A DNA stretch of 64,000 nt from positions 1 to 64,000 of the forward strand of contig CAKZLZ010000187.1 in the NCBI GenBank assembly GCA_937127435.1. The letters run 5' to 3'. This document shows positions 35,279 to 44,203 of the stretch, piece after piece. Within the stretch, counting starts at the first letter, position 1; each line of letters starts with the position of its first letter. The notes under the pieces are model-generated. The model searched no databases. It was given only the letters and a program-made list of their open reading frames with translations, and had not been told where the DNA came from. Origin of the DNA: an uncultured Verrucomicrobiota bacterium (GTDB lineage Bacteria; Verrucomicrobiota; Kiritimatiellia; SS1-B-03-39; UBA6053). A program made the position numbers and the translations under genes.

Positions 35279-36098
35279 GGCTGAAAGGGCATTGATGAAG
35301 GAAGCGTTTTTGCTTAGCAGCGGTTTTTTTACGTCGCTTGTACCCGAGAATCCCTATAAATCCGAGGGCGACCATGAGGATGGAAGAGGGTTCGGGGATA
35401 ACAGTTAGTTGCATGGCGTTGATGCCGGCCCAGTCTGAGGCATCGGGTAAGGTCAAACGAACATCCAGGGTCGTACCGGTTAAGGTTAAACTCGAGGCAT
35501 TCATATAACGCCCGAGACCATATCCATCTCCGTTTAGATTCATATTAAACAGCTGGGTTTGGGTATTGTTTATATTCCAACCATCTGTGGTTGCGGCAGA
35601 TCCGGTGTTTTCGAGTACGGTAAATCCTTCCCATGTACTCCCATCCAGAGAATATTCATAAAAAGCGGTGAGAACAGCTCCAAAACTCCGACTAGCAAAG
35701 AGGTCGATAGAAGCCGTATCTCCAGGGGTGAGCCCCGCAAAAGAAATCGTGAAAGAAGTCCCATCATTTGCTGCGGTTTGGAGACCCGTCCAGAAAAAGT
35801 TATCAGCTGCATTATCGATGCTGGAATCCACTTCCAGCCAAGCGGGTCCATTGTCGTTATAGAGATTGGTCCCTGTGGAGTCTTCAAGGTCACCGCTGGT
35901 ACTGACGCTGATGCCGGCATCCGTACTTTCCGTGGTATCTTTTAAGGGCCCAGTTACATTTCCCGGAGCGGCATACACATTCCAAGATGACCCGGCGGAA
36001 GAACTGCCCACAGTATTAAAATCCATTTTGTAAACGGCCGCGTTTACTCCGGAGGCAATGAAAAAAGATGTACATAAAGGGAGAAGGTAATTTTTCAT
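35157..36098 (-). CDS. PEP-CTERM protein with a tail extended into repeat DNA
   Basis: A 313-residue exported protein. Its signal peptide (about 1-21) and passenger are closely similar to the next gene (36165). A normal PEP-CTERM anchor is present: VIPEPSSILMVALGFIGIL, then YKRRKK. Instead of stopping there, the frame continues for about 54 residues through repeat-encoded sequence to 35157. I infer that the original stop was lost next to the repeats. The first stretch of the extension (TAAKQKRFLHQ) has no known role. The basic tail would lie in the cytoplasm and may not affect sorting. Co-transcription with 36165 is likely (66-bp gap). Confidence 0.8.
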   Translation of the reverse strand: MKNYLLPLCTSFFIASGVNAAVYKMDFNTVGSSSAGSSWNVYAAPGNVTGPLKDTTESTDAGISVSTSGDLEDSTGTNLYNDNGPAWLEVDSSIDNAADNFFWTGLQTAANDGTSFTISFAGLTPGDTASIDLFASRSFGAVLTAFYEYSLDGSTWEGFTVLENTGSAATTDGWNINNTQTQLFNMNLNGDGYGLGRYMNASSLTLTGTTLDVRLTLPDASDWAGINAMQLTVIPEPSSILMVALGFIGILGYKRRKKTAAKQKRFLHQCPFSPNGAAPGPVHCFEKQRLSPVGAALQRLGRKPRFIVLKSKG

Positions 36099-36164
36099 AG
36101 GGCCCTTGCTTGTTTATCTTGGAGGGAGGCGGTGGATGAAAGATCGACTTTCGATCGCTATAAT

Positions 36165-36983
36165 TCAACGACGGTTTTTCCGGCGCTTTAACCCGAAAAT
36201 TCCCATAAATCCGAGGGCGACCAAGAGGAGGGAAGAGGGTTCGGGGATAACAGTTAGTTGCATGGCGTTGATCCCGGCATAGACCGAGGCACCTGGAAGG
36301 TTTAAAGTAACATCCAGAGTGCCGCCTGCTCCAACGGTTAACGAGGAGGCGTTCATATAACGTCCGAGTTCATAACCGCCGAGTTCATCGAGATTAAACA
36401 ATTGAGTTTTGGTGGTGTTTGTATCCCAACCGTCTTCGGTTACGGCGGCACCAGTGTTATCAAGTACAGAGAAGCCTCCGGTACTGATTCCACCATCTAG
36501 AGAGTATACGTAGTATGCTCTGAGGTCATTTGAAGAGCTACGGCTGGCGAAGAGGTCAAGTGAAACCGTATCTCCGGGGGTAAGACCCGAAAAAGAAATG
36601 GTGAAGGATGTTGGATCAGTAGCACCAGTCTGATTGCCGGTCCAGAAAAAGTCATCGGCGGCATTGTCATCACCAACTCCGGCATCTGTTTCCACCCAGT
36701 CGGGACCATTGTCATTATAAAGGCCGGATCCTATGGAGTTCTCAATGTCACCGTCGGCAGTTACACTGATTCCGGCGGCGGTGCTGCCGGTGGTATCTTT
36801 AATCAATCCCGTCAGATCCCCCGGTACTGATGGATCTTCCGGGTCGTCATATGAATTCCAAGTTGTGCCAGCGGCACCAGCCTGAGTATTCAAATCCAGA
36901 AGATAGGTGGCGGCAGAGGCTGAACCCAGACTGGTCAGTACGAGTACGAAAGCTGCAAGGGTGGTTAAAGAGTGTTTTTTCAT
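36165..36983 (-). CDS. PEP-CTERM protein, paralogue of the next gene
   Basis: A 272-residue exported protein with signal peptide (about 1-24), then YLLDLNTQAGAAGTTWNSYD, a passenger with TISFSGLTPGDTVSLDLFAS, and the anchor VIPEPSSLLLVALGFMGIF followed by LKRRKNRR. It is a tandem paralogue of 35157-36098 and lies upstream of it in the same direction. GAGGAA precedes the start by 5 bp. Its promoter has a -35 TTGACA and a -10 that overlaps a palindrome (37036-37047). Confidence 0.9.
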   Translation of the reverse strand: MKKHSLTTLAAFVLVLTSLGSASAATYLLDLNTQAGAAGTTWNSYDDPEDPSVPGDLTGLIKDTTGSTAAGISVTADGDIENSIGSGLYNDNGPDWVETDAGVGDDNAADDFFWTGNQTGATDPTSFTISFSGLTPGDTVSLDLFASRSSSNDLRAYYVYSLDGGISTGGFSVLDNTGAAVTEDGWDTNTTKTQLFNLDELGGYELGRYMNASSLTVGAGGTLDVTLNLPGASVYAGINAMQLTVIPEPSSLLLVALGFMGIFGLKRRKNRR

Positions 36984-37035
36984 GGCTTCCTCATTTATCT
37001 TTGGGTGGATATAGGTGGGGATATTGTATAATGAC

Positions 37036-37070
37036 TACGTAAACGTATTCAGGATATTTTCTGTTGTCAA
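37036..37070 (-). promoter_or_regulatory. Promoter with an overlapping TACGTTTACGTA operator
   Basis: On the minus strand, TTGACA (37070-37065) is followed by a 17-bp spacer and TACGTT (37047-37042) as -10 box. The -10 lies inside the near-perfect palindrome TACGTTTACGTA (37036-37047). This is a typical LacI-type repression layout. It drives the PEP-CTERM gene at 36165. Confidence 0.5.
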
Positions 37071-37179
37071 GGCAATAGAATTTGATGAAAGTTACATTTT
37101 TCTTTTAATATTCGCCTTATTGAAGGTTGCGCTTTCCTGAAAAATCCAGCAATTTTTATACAACCCCACCCGGACACTT

Positions 37180-38064
37180 ATGAAATTTCAGAATATCCAT
37201 GCGCATTTTGATGACTTTGAATTCACGGCCGCCGGCACTTTCGAACTTGCCCGGCGTGCGGGAGGAAATGCCTTTTCTGCAGAAGTGGTGGTTTGCACCG
37301 ACGGGGAAGCCGGGCATCATCAACTTTCCCGGATGGAAACCGGAAAAACCCGGGAACGTGAGCAAAGGGCTTCTGCGAAAATTGGCAAAAACGATTTAAA
37401 ATGCCTCCGGTATCCGGATGGTCGTCGGCCACGGGAAGGAAGTATGGAACCTAACACCGCCTTATTGGCCGCGCTGTGGAAAGTGATTCGGGATTTTAAA
37501 CCCGACTATCTCTTTTGCCCGCCTGTCCCTACGAATCCGCTGGTGGGAGTGCATGTCGATCATTTGGTGGTGGCGGAAGCCATGCGCCGGGTGGCATTTA
37601 TGATTAATGTCCCTCATGCCTTTACCCCGGAATATCCGGAGTATGACGGGGAAGCGGTTTTTGTACACACCCCGGTGATCCTGAATGCGTTTGACTGTTA
37701 TATGTTTGAAAACGAAGGATTTGATCTGGCCATAGATGTCAGTGACTCCTTTGAAAGGGTTGCGGAGCAGAGTTGGTGTCATCAATCGCAAATCATGGAA
37801 TGGTTGCCGTGGGTGCATGGCGACGAATCGTTGATTCCCAAAGATTTTCAGGCTTGGCGGGAGGTTTTGCGCCGGCGGTTTATGAGCTACAACCGGAATG
37901 TGGGCATTCAATCGGACCGCATGTATGAATTTTTCACCCTGACCGGTTGGGGGAGCTGTCCAAGCTTGGAAAAATTACTGGAAGATCTTCCGAATGTGGA
38001 TTTGGAGGTGTCGCGGATCGAAAATCTGCAAAAGAAGATCCATCAGATGCATAACGGGGCCTGA
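37180..38064 (+). CDS. PIG-L/LmbE-family deacetylase
   Basis: A 294-residue protein of the PIG-L (LmbE) zinc deacetylase family, which removes N-acetyl groups from sugars. The zinc-site motif near the N-terminus is HAHFDDFEF (His9, Asp12), replacing the usual HPDD; the second motif HVDH is near residue 129. No signal peptide is seen, so it acts in the cytoplasm. It diverges from the PEP-CTERM genes. Its substrate is unknown; an N-acetylated sugar is expected. The weak ribosome site leaves a small doubt about the exact start. Confidence 0.86.
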   Translation: MKFQNIHAHFDDFEFTAAGTFELARRAGGNAFSAEVVVCTDGEAGHHQLSRMETGKTREREQRASAKIGKNDLKCLRYPDGRRPREGSMEPNTALLAALWKVIRDFKPDYLFCPPVPTNPLVGVHVDHLVVAEAMRRVAFMINVPHAFTPEYPEYDGEAVFVHTPVILNAFDCYMFENEGFDLAIDVSDSFERVAEQSWCHQSQIMEWLPWVHGDESLIPKDFQAWREVLRRRFMSYNRNVGIQSDRMYEFFTLTGWGSCPSLEKLLEDLPNVDLEVSRIENLQKKIHQMHNGA

Positions 38065-38385
38065 AGCTTTGAATAGTTAACGAATATCGAAACGCCCGAG
38101 TCCAGCGTTTAGGGTCTGTTGATTTATTCAAAAAATCATCGGCCAGAGGGCATCCCTGCCCGACAAACCCAACCCGAATAAATCAACAGACCCTGAATGC
38201 GTCTGCCCGAGCTGTCGCCCGCGACGGCCAGGGGAACTCCGGCAAAAATGATATAATGTATATGGTTTTGATGAAAGAGGATTGATCCTTTCCTCTTCTC
38301 TTCTGCGGGTGAGATAAATTTTACGTGATATATTTTTGAATATGGGATAGGGCAAAAGCATAATTTTCCGCATTTGATTTCTATT
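38065..38385. repeat. Gap holding an 84-bp inverted-repeat element
   Basis: This 321-bp gap contains an 84-bp element with perfect 19-bp terminal inverted repeats at 38111-38129 and 38176-38194 (given separately), followed by AT-rich DNA before the membrane glycosyltransferase gene. I see no gene in it. Confidence 0.6.
38111..38194. mobile_element. Miniature inverted-repeat element, possibly IS-derived
   Basis: AGGGTCTGTTGATTTATTC and its exact complement GAATAAATCAACAGACCCT enclose a 46-bp centre. The ends resemble the terminal repeats of IS5/IS903-type elements, which begin GG(G/C)TCTGTTGA or similar. No target duplication is visible next to it (GTTT versus GAAT). There is no transposase in the window. 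It could instead be a stable hairpin or terminator. Confidence 0.5.
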
Positions 38386-40311
38386 ATGATAATGATCCGC
38401 AGTTGTATTCGGGTGCTTGGACACAAGCTCCTGGTTTTTTTCCCTATCCTGATCGTATGGGTGGCGGTGTGGAGTATGGGGTCTTCTTTGTTGCCGGAGC
38501 GTTTGGACCGGGTGCGGAATAATTTTGATATTGGTCATGCGGATACCGCGGCCTACGCCTGGCAGGGACGGCAATTGGCAAAGGGAGAGGGATGGCATGT
38601 GCCCTATGTAACCAACTACCTGTACCGCTACGATCCGGACAAACCCCGTTATGATGATCAATGGGGGCCATTGCTTTCTTTTGTGCTGGCTCCGGTATTT
38701 TTCTTCGGGGAAGACACGGCCGCCACAGCGCGGATGACGACGGTATGGATCGGAACCGTTCTGCTTCCTTTCGCCATGTGCCTGCTGGTGCAGGGAATTA
38801 CTTTGCGGGCCTGGCCGGGATTGTTGGCTCCGATTCCCCTGTGGTTTTCCATGGAGCTGTTTGAGCAAAGCACCATGGTCTTTAATGATCAATTGGTGAC
38901 CGCAGTCTTGTGTATATTTCTGGCGGCTCTGTTGGCTTCGCGCCGTACCCCTTGGCTGATGGGATTTTGCGGTCCGTTTATGGCACTGGCCTGGTATGGG
39001 AAGGGTTCCCAGTTGATTTTGTTCCCGTTCTTTTTTATCGCAGTGTTGTTGATCCACGGTCCCCGCGGATGGTTGCGCCGATCTTTTTGGGGGACCCTGT
39101 TATTGGCCCTGTTGATGATGTTTCCCCGCTTACGAGAGAATGCTGTGAGCCAGGGAAATCCATTTCACAGTACGCAGAAAGTGGTGAGTAGTTATTATGG
39201 GTTAAGAGGTGTTGGCTGGGATCAGGGGTTTTATTCGATTTACTGGGGACGTGATGTACCGGGCCTGGAAAACCGCTTTGCCCATCCTGGCTTACACATG
39301 CAAAGCATCGAAAAAAATACGGAATTTTTCCTCCGCTATTCCCTGTTGGGTCTGGAAGCAAAAAGCGACAGTTGGGAAGAATTGATGGGAAAAGATGCCG
39401 CCCGCATTGCGAACGATTTACGCAACGGCCAAAAAAAGCCCTCAGATATTTTTTCCGGGATTTCGTTTTCAGATTTAAAGTTTCCGTACCATGCCAAAGT
39501 TATTTTACTGGGACTGCTTTTGGGCATTCTGGGTATTTTGTCTGTGCCGGGTGACTGGTTCTATACCTTATTCAGTAAACGAAAATTTCCTTTGGAAAGC
39601 CAGAGGGCCGCGGCTGCTATTCTGTTTGCGTTTGTGATGATGCAGGCGATTTTTCTTATTCTGTTTTGGAACAGTATCCTCCGATTGTTTTATCCCTCGC
39701 TGCTGGTTTCGCAAGCGCTCATCTGGACCCTGCTGCCCCTGCGGTTCGGGAAGGGGAAGTTTCCAGTGTGGGCCTCGCCACTTTTAACCGCACTGTTTGT
39801 GGTGGCGGTGTCTGTGCATTTTAGCCAGGCGGTGCCCGGACTCAAACAAAAACAAAGTGCGCATTTCCGGAAACCTCCGCCCGAGCGTCCGCAGTATCCC
39901 CGGGTGCAACGTTTGGCGAAGCCCATCACCGAACATTTTCCGGTAGATGCCGTGATGATGTGCCGGAACCCCTGGGAAATTTTGTGGTACGTCGACAAAG
40001 AAATGAAAGGGGTGGGTTTGCCTTACGCGCCGCCCGAGGATCTTTTTGCGGTGGCGAAATATTACGGGGTGACCCATCTTATTATGGACAAAGAGCGCCG
40101 GGGTCTGCGAAAATTTATCAGCCGGCATCGTGAAGCGTTTACCGAAGTCTTCCGTAAACCCCACTGGGCTTTTGAGATCCATTGGGATAAAATAGATCCT
40201 TCTCTTTTAACTCCCTTATCCGAGTTGAAACCGATGTGGGATCCCCGTGAGGGATTTAAATCCCGAGAAGAACATATACAAAATAAGCTGAAGGAAAATA
40301 ATGATGGATGA
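38386..40311 (+). CDS. GT-C membrane glycosyltransferase-like protein (ArnT/PMT type)
   Basis: A 641-residue inner-membrane protein with about 12 hydrophobic segments in the first 490 residues and a soluble C-terminal part of about 150 residues. The first periplasmic loop has the acidic FDIGHADTAAYAWQGRQLAK and a YRYDPDKPRYDDQWGPLL stretch, as in GT39/GT83-type (dolichol- or undecaprenyl-phosphate sugar) transferases. It would add a sugar to a protein or glycolipid outside the membrane; the acceptor is unknown. It overlaps the next small gene by 8 to 11 bp. The start at 38386 or 38392 is uncertain because several Met codons cluster there. Confidence 0.75.
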   Translation: MIMIRSCIRVLGHKLLVFFPILIVWVAVWSMGSSLLPERLDRVRNNFDIGHADTAAYAWQGRQLAKGEGWHVPYVTNYLYRYDPDKPRYDDQWGPLLSFVLAPVFFFGEDTAATARMTTVWIGTVLLPFAMCLLVQGITLRAWPGLLAPIPLWFSMELFEQSTMVFNDQLVTAVLCIFLAALLASRRTPWLMGFCGPFMALAWYGKGSQLILFPFFFIAVLLIHGPRGWLRRSFWGTLLLALLMMFPRLRENAVSQGNPFHSTQKVVSSYYGLRGVGWDQGFYSIYWGRDVPGLENRFAHPGLHMQSIEKNTEFFLRYSLLGLEAKSDSWEELMGKDAARIANDLRNGQKKPSDIFSGISFSDLKFPYHAKVILLGLLLGILGILSVPGDWFYTLFSKRKFPLESQRAAAAILFAFVMMQAIFLILFWNSILRLFYPSLLVSQALIWTLLPLRFGKGKFPVWASPLLTALFVVAVSVHFSQAVPGLKQKQSAHFRKPPPERPQYPRVQRLAKPITEHFPVDAVMMCRNPWEILWYVDKEMKGVGLPYAPPEDLFAVAKYYGVTHLIMDKERRGLRKFISRHREAFTEVFRKPHWAFEIHWDKIDPSLLTPLSELKPMWDPREGFKSREEHIQNKLKENNDG

Positions 40312-40543
40312 ATTCTCAAGCCCCTCAGGAAACGAAAAAAGTAAAGGCGCAGGTTTTGGGGTGGGGATCGCCGTTTTTATATTTATGTACTTCGGGCTGC
40401 TTGGACCTTGTGTCCGGGTTTATGATGACTGTCCGGATGTGGTCCAAGTGGGGATTGAAGCTATTTACACGCCACTGATTCTGCTGAATGAATATCTGCC
40501 TGGAAACCTGCTTGAACGATATGCAGAACTTTGGGAAAGGTGA
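40301..40543 (+). CDS. Small predicted membrane protein
   Basis: An 80-residue protein with one clear transmembrane helix (GFGVGIAVFIFMYFGLLG, about 18-35). It overlaps the 3' end of the GT-C gene by 11 bp (start ATG 40301 or 40304), which implies coupling. I recognise no family. It may be an accessory subunit of the glycosyltransferase. It faces the GH28-like gene at its 3' end, with 43 bp between them. Confidence 0.6.
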   Translation: MMDEFSSPSGNEKSKGAGFGVGIAVFIFMYFGLLGPCVRVYDDCPDVVQVGIEAIYTPLILLNEYLPGNLLERYAELWER

Positions 40544-40586
40544 AGCGTCTGCCGCTATGGGCTGATCCGGTACCTCTATTACCGAA

Positions 40587-41738
40587 TTACTCTGCCGAAG
40601 TGCGCAGAGCGAGCTGTGCAAATTTTACCGGGAAAATTTCAAAAGGTTCTTCGGAGTCGAGGGTGTTGATATCTTCGAGAATCATTTCGTCTATTTGTCC
40701 GTCTTTCAAAATGTTGTAACGCAAACGGATCGTAGGTGCTTCCGGGCAGAGGTCCCGCGACAGGACCCGCTCAAAATTTTGTATCCGGAAGTTGACCATG
40801 CGTTCCTGAAGGTCGAACAGCCCATGTTGATTTCCCGCTTTTCGTTTTGAAATTATGACATCCCGAATGTCGATGTTTTCCAAAAGCCCCACGCCATCCG
40901 GATTCGGTGGATTATCGTGGTCGAATACGGGGACACGACAATGCCGGGCACCATCCGCATTGATGGCGCCAACCTGACAGCCTCCACGGATCTTGTGAAT
41001 ACTTATATTGCGAATAGGGGAGAACACGCTGAGCAAGCGCACAAAAGTATGGCAGGAGTCCGCTTCTAAATCTTCGATTTGAATATCGGTGATCGGACCG
41101 TTGGTCATTCCTCTCACTTCATTGCGGGTGAGGGCATCATCGGCGTTGAGCGCGACCAAATCATCTCCGGTAACTTCGGGGGTGAGTGCTCTTATTTTCC
41201 GGATGATTCCATGCGAACAATTTCCTCCGAGGTGGATGCCGTCATTGTTGTGCCGAATTTTTTGAGAATCGAAGGTAATGTTCTCAATATGAAAATCGTG
41301 AACGTGGGTGTAGCGGGAGTAGTACGCTTCCGCATTGCTCATGGTCAGATTAAAAAGTTTGAGACCGCGCACGTTTTCAAAATGGATCATGGCGCCGGTA
41401 TACCCGTCCGTGAACAATCCTTCCGGACGGGGGTTGCCGATTTGATTTCCATCAAAACATCCGCCTTCCAGGGTGATATCTTCATTTCCTTTTTCGGGAT
41501 CCGCATTGCAGAGTAGATAATCGTTGGCTGTTTTGGCGGCGCCGTCCGCCAGCTTCAAGGTCGCGCCGTCTTCAAGTTTTAAATGGGTGTGGGAAGGGAT
41601 ACGCAGGGTTTCATCGATCAGATATGTGCCGGCGGGGAAAGACCAGTTGCCGGGTTCTTCCTGAAGAAGTTTATTCAGTGCTTTGGCACATGGGGAGGTA
41701 TCGGACGGGGAAATGCCTTGGGACGTGACGTTTTTCAT
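40587..41738 (-). CDS. GH28-like right-handed beta-helix protein
   Basis: A 383-residue protein with the parallel beta-helix pattern of polygalacturonases: repeats such as IHFENVRGLKLFNLTMSNAE and FHIENITFDS. It has NNDGIHLGG (the GH28 NTDG motif) and TGDDLVALN (the GDD motif). The usual His of the third motif and the RIK motif are not conserved, so activity on pectin is not certain. No signal peptide is visible. It is the last gene of the minus-strand operon that starts at 45274, so it may cut short uronic-acid oligosaccharides inside the cell. Confidence 0.8.
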   Translation of the reverse strand: MKNVTSQGISPSDTSPCAKALNKLLQEEPGNWSFPAGTYLIDETLRIPSHTHLKLEDGATLKLADGAAKTANDYLLCNADPEKGNEDITLEGGCFDGNQIGNPRPEGLFTDGYTGAMIHFENVRGLKLFNLTMSNAEAYYSRYTHVHDFHIENITFDSQKIRHNNDGIHLGGNCSHGIIRKIRALTPEVTGDDLVALNADDALTRNEVRGMTNGPITDIQIEDLEADSCHTFVRLLSVFSPIRNISIHKIRGGCQVGAINADGARHCRVPVFDHDNPPNPDGVGLLENIDIRDVIISKRKAGNQHGLFDLQERMVNFRIQNFERVLSRDLCPEAPTIRLRYNILKDGQIDEMILEDINTLDSEEPFEIFPVKFAQLALRTSAE

Positions 41739-41779
41739 ATCCGTCTACGTACCCGAAGAACGTCTCTGCATCAAACCCT

Positions 41780-43087
41780 TTAGAGGTGCCGGCCATAAGT
41801 TTCTTTAAGTCGGAAGGAGGAAAACAGGCCCATGAGAACAAGGGCCAGCATCAGCAGGAATCCTCTCCGGTAATCCGTCTCACTGTAGATGCGGATGTTG
41901 TCCACAATTTTGCCATCATGGTTCCATTCGGCCAACCAGCCGAATGCGGGTTGGAGCAGGGCGGTACCGAGAAAACAACCGGTGTTCACTACACTGACTG
42001 CCATGCCAGATAGATCGGGATCAACAATTTCTTTGGCGCAGGCAAAGGTCAGGACAAAACAGGAGCCTGCAAATCCCATGAGTCCGAAGAGCATCAGTAG
42101 AACATAGCGGTCTCCCCAACCGGAAAACATGTGAAGGAGCCAGATGAAATTAAACAGGGCAATGCCTCCGATCAACAGCGGTTTTCGTCGGCCGATCCGG
42201 TCTGAAAACCAGCCGAAAAATAACGCACCGAAGGCGAAGGTCAGCAGCATCACGGTTAAAATTTGGGCCGCTTCGGGGCGGGTAAAGTATTGAACATCCC
42301 GCAGATAGGGTATGCCCCACAAGCCCATAAAAGAATAGAGGGTGCCGGTAATGCCGAATTGAATCCAGAATGCGGGCCAAATCTCCGGCGTGATCAGCAC
42401 CCGTTTCAGGTTGTGCATCCATCCCCGGGAAGCGACGGCGGGGTCTGCCGGTGGATTGGGGGCGGGAAGCCCGAAATCTTCCGGGCGGTTCCGCACAAAC
42501 AAACAGGCCAGGGCGGTGAGGACCAGTGAACTGACGCCGATACTGACAAACACGGTCCGCCAACGAAAAAAATTCAGCAACCAGGAGAGAGGGGTGGCCG
42601 CGGTGGCGGATCCCAGGTTCCCGATAAACAGGGTGAGTCCGCTCATCAGGCCAAAAACGGAACGTTTGAACCATACGGAGTTGTTTTTCAAGATGCCCAC
42701 AAAAATCACAGAAACGCCCAGGCCGACAAAAAAGCGACCGGCACAAGCCAGTGCGAAAGTGGGTGCCAACCCAAAAAGAATGGAACCCAGGCCGGCCACC
42801 AGATTCCCGCCAATTACCGAGTACTGGGTTCCCAGGGTGTCAGCGAGGATTCCGGAAGGAAGTTGCATGGCCGCATAGACAAAGAAATAGATGGCGGAGA
42901 GCAATCCCAGCCGGGCGCCGCTGATACCGAAATCCGCCATGAGATATTCCGACACCACTCCCGGTGCCATCCGGTGGAAATAGACCAGAATATAGGAGAG
43001 GGTTAAAATGCAGAAGATTACTCCGCGAATCAGCTGAAAGCTGAAACGGAAGTCGGAAGTACGAGGTCGGAGGTCAGATTTAATCAT
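41780..43087 (-). CDS. MFS transporter
   Basis: A 435-residue major-facilitator protein with 12 hydrophobic segments. The intracellular loop motif (SGILADTLGTQ) follows helix 2 and its counterpart (FSDRIGRRKPLL) follows helix 8. It probably imports a sugar acid for the operon that also encodes the aldolase and SDR. The first 17 residues (MIKSDLRPRTSDFRFSF) are encoded by repetitive DNA of the GACCTCGGACTTCCG kind, as if the start had been replaced by low-complexity sequence. The gap to the SDR gene is 61 bp and to the GH28-like gene 41 bp. Confidence 0.88.
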   Translation of the reverse strand: MIKSDLRPRTSDFRFSFQLIRGVIFCILTLSYILVYFHRMAPGVVSEYLMADFGISGARLGLLSAIYFFVYAAMQLPSGILADTLGTQYSVIGGNLVAGLGSILFGLAPTFALACAGRFFVGLGVSVIFVGILKNNSVWFKRSVFGLMSGLTLFIGNLGSATAATPLSWLLNFFRWRTVFVSIGVSSLVLTALACLFVRNRPEDFGLPAPNPPADPAVASRGWMHNLKRVLITPEIWPAFWIQFGITGTLYSFMGLWGIPYLRDVQYFTRPEAAQILTVMLLTFAFGALFFGWFSDRIGRRKPLLIGGIALFNFIWLLHMFSGWGDRYVLLMLFGLMGFAGSCFVLTFACAKEIVDPDLSGMAVSVVNTGCFLGTALLQPAFGWLAEWNHDGKIVDNIRIYSETDYRRGFLLMLALVLMGLFSSFRLKETYGRHL

Positions 43088-43148
43088 ACATCATTCCGCT
43101 TGTGGATTTTTTCTGCCCTGACTTCAGTTTTCTGCCATCTAACCGCTG

Positions 43149-44201
43149 CTAAAACGTTCCCGCCCGCTCTTCGTAGTGGGTGGGTAAATGGTGGAGTGGC
43201 ATGTTACGCTTCAGCCAGTCGGCGTTCCAGCGGATCATGGTGTCGAGATCGATCACCGGATCGCCAAACAGTTTTTGGGCTTCGGAACAATCATTGTGCC
43301 AGGCGGTATCCTGTTCAGTACCACTGAAGATGGGGTCTATGCCAAAGAGTTCGCCGAAGCGCATGGCGACTTGGCGAATGTTGGCGGGTTGCGGGGTACC
43401 GATGTTGATGGGGCGGGCGGGCACGGTTCCCTGGCAGAGGCAGCGCAGAATATCAGAGATGGCATCTCCCTGCCAAATGCAGTTGGCGACGCCGGTGCGA
43501 ATATCGATGGGTTCTTTGTTGAGTACCCATTGCGCAACATCACTGAGCACGCCGTAGCGGCAATCGATGGCATAATTCAAGCGGGCCAAACGGCCGGGGC
43601 TGTTCCGCACTTGGGAGAAGTACTGAAAAATCCGTTCGCGGCCCACGCAGGAATTCGGGTATTCGCCCAGGGGTGTGGGAGGGGTATCCTCCGGGTTGGC
43701 ACCGGGGCCGTCCACGGGCGAGAAGGGATATACGCACAAAGTGGCAAAGGCCACAAAGCGGGTATCTTGAAATTGTTCCCCGACGTAAGTGGGCACCACC
43801 GTGTTCATGGCCCAGGTAAAAGGCTCGCTCCCGGCGGTGCCGAATTTTTTCCCCGCCATGTACACGACATTTGGCAGTTTGGGCAATTCGGCTACCGATG
43901 CCTGGTCGAGAAGATCACAGGTAATGGTTTCGATTCCTGCGGCTTCTAAACGGGCCTTGACGGCAGGATCGGAAAAACGGGCGACGCCTACAATGCGTTT
44001 GTGGGGCGCGGCCCGTTTGGCCATCATGGCCAGGGTGGGACCGACTTTTCCGCCCACGCCCAGAATCAGAATGTCGCCTTCGAGTTTGGCAAAATCTTCC
44101 ACCAGGCCGGCGGGCGGGGTGGACATGAAATCTTCGAGATGGGCTTCGTCACGAAAGCTTTCGGGAAGCGGGGTGTTTTCCAGGGTTTGAATTTCGCTCA
44201 T
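43149..44201 (-). CDS. NAD-dependent epimerase/dehydratase (extended SDR)
   Basis: A 350-residue extended SDR. The NAD-binding loop is ILILGVGGKVGPTLA (about 44-58). I see no clear YxxxK pair: the region after NTVVPTYVGEQF has TLCVYPFS and PNSCVGRERIF, so the canonical catalytic Lys is uncertain. I placed the start at 44201 because GGAGG is 7 bp upstream; two bases separate it from the stop of the preceding gene. It may oxidise or dehydrate a sugar acid before the aldolase step. It is part of the 45274-40587 operon. Confidence 0.85.
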   Translation of the reverse strand: MSEIQTLENTPLPESFRDEAHLEDFMSTPPAGLVEDFAKLEGDILILGVGGKVGPTLAMMAKRAAPHKRIVGVARFSDPAVKARLEAAGIETITCDLLDQASVAELPKLPNVVYMAGKKFGTAGSEPFTWAMNTVVPTYVGEQFQDTRFVAFATLCVYPFSPVDGPGANPEDTPPTPLGEYPNSCVGRERIFQYFSQVRNSPGRLARLNYAIDCRYGVLSDVAQWVLNKEPIDIRTGVANCIWQGDAISDILRCLCQGTVPARPINIGTPQPANIRQVAMRFGELFGIDPIFSGTEQDTAWHNDCSEAQKLFGDPVIDLDTMIRWNADWLKRNMPLHHLPTHYEERAGTF

Positions 44202-44203
44202 GA

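Noticed and set aside
38128..39057. Minus-strand frame of 309 codons
   Set aside because: It lies opposite the GT-C membrane protein and the inverted-repeat element; its composition (many His, Gln, Arg) is that of a shadow frame.
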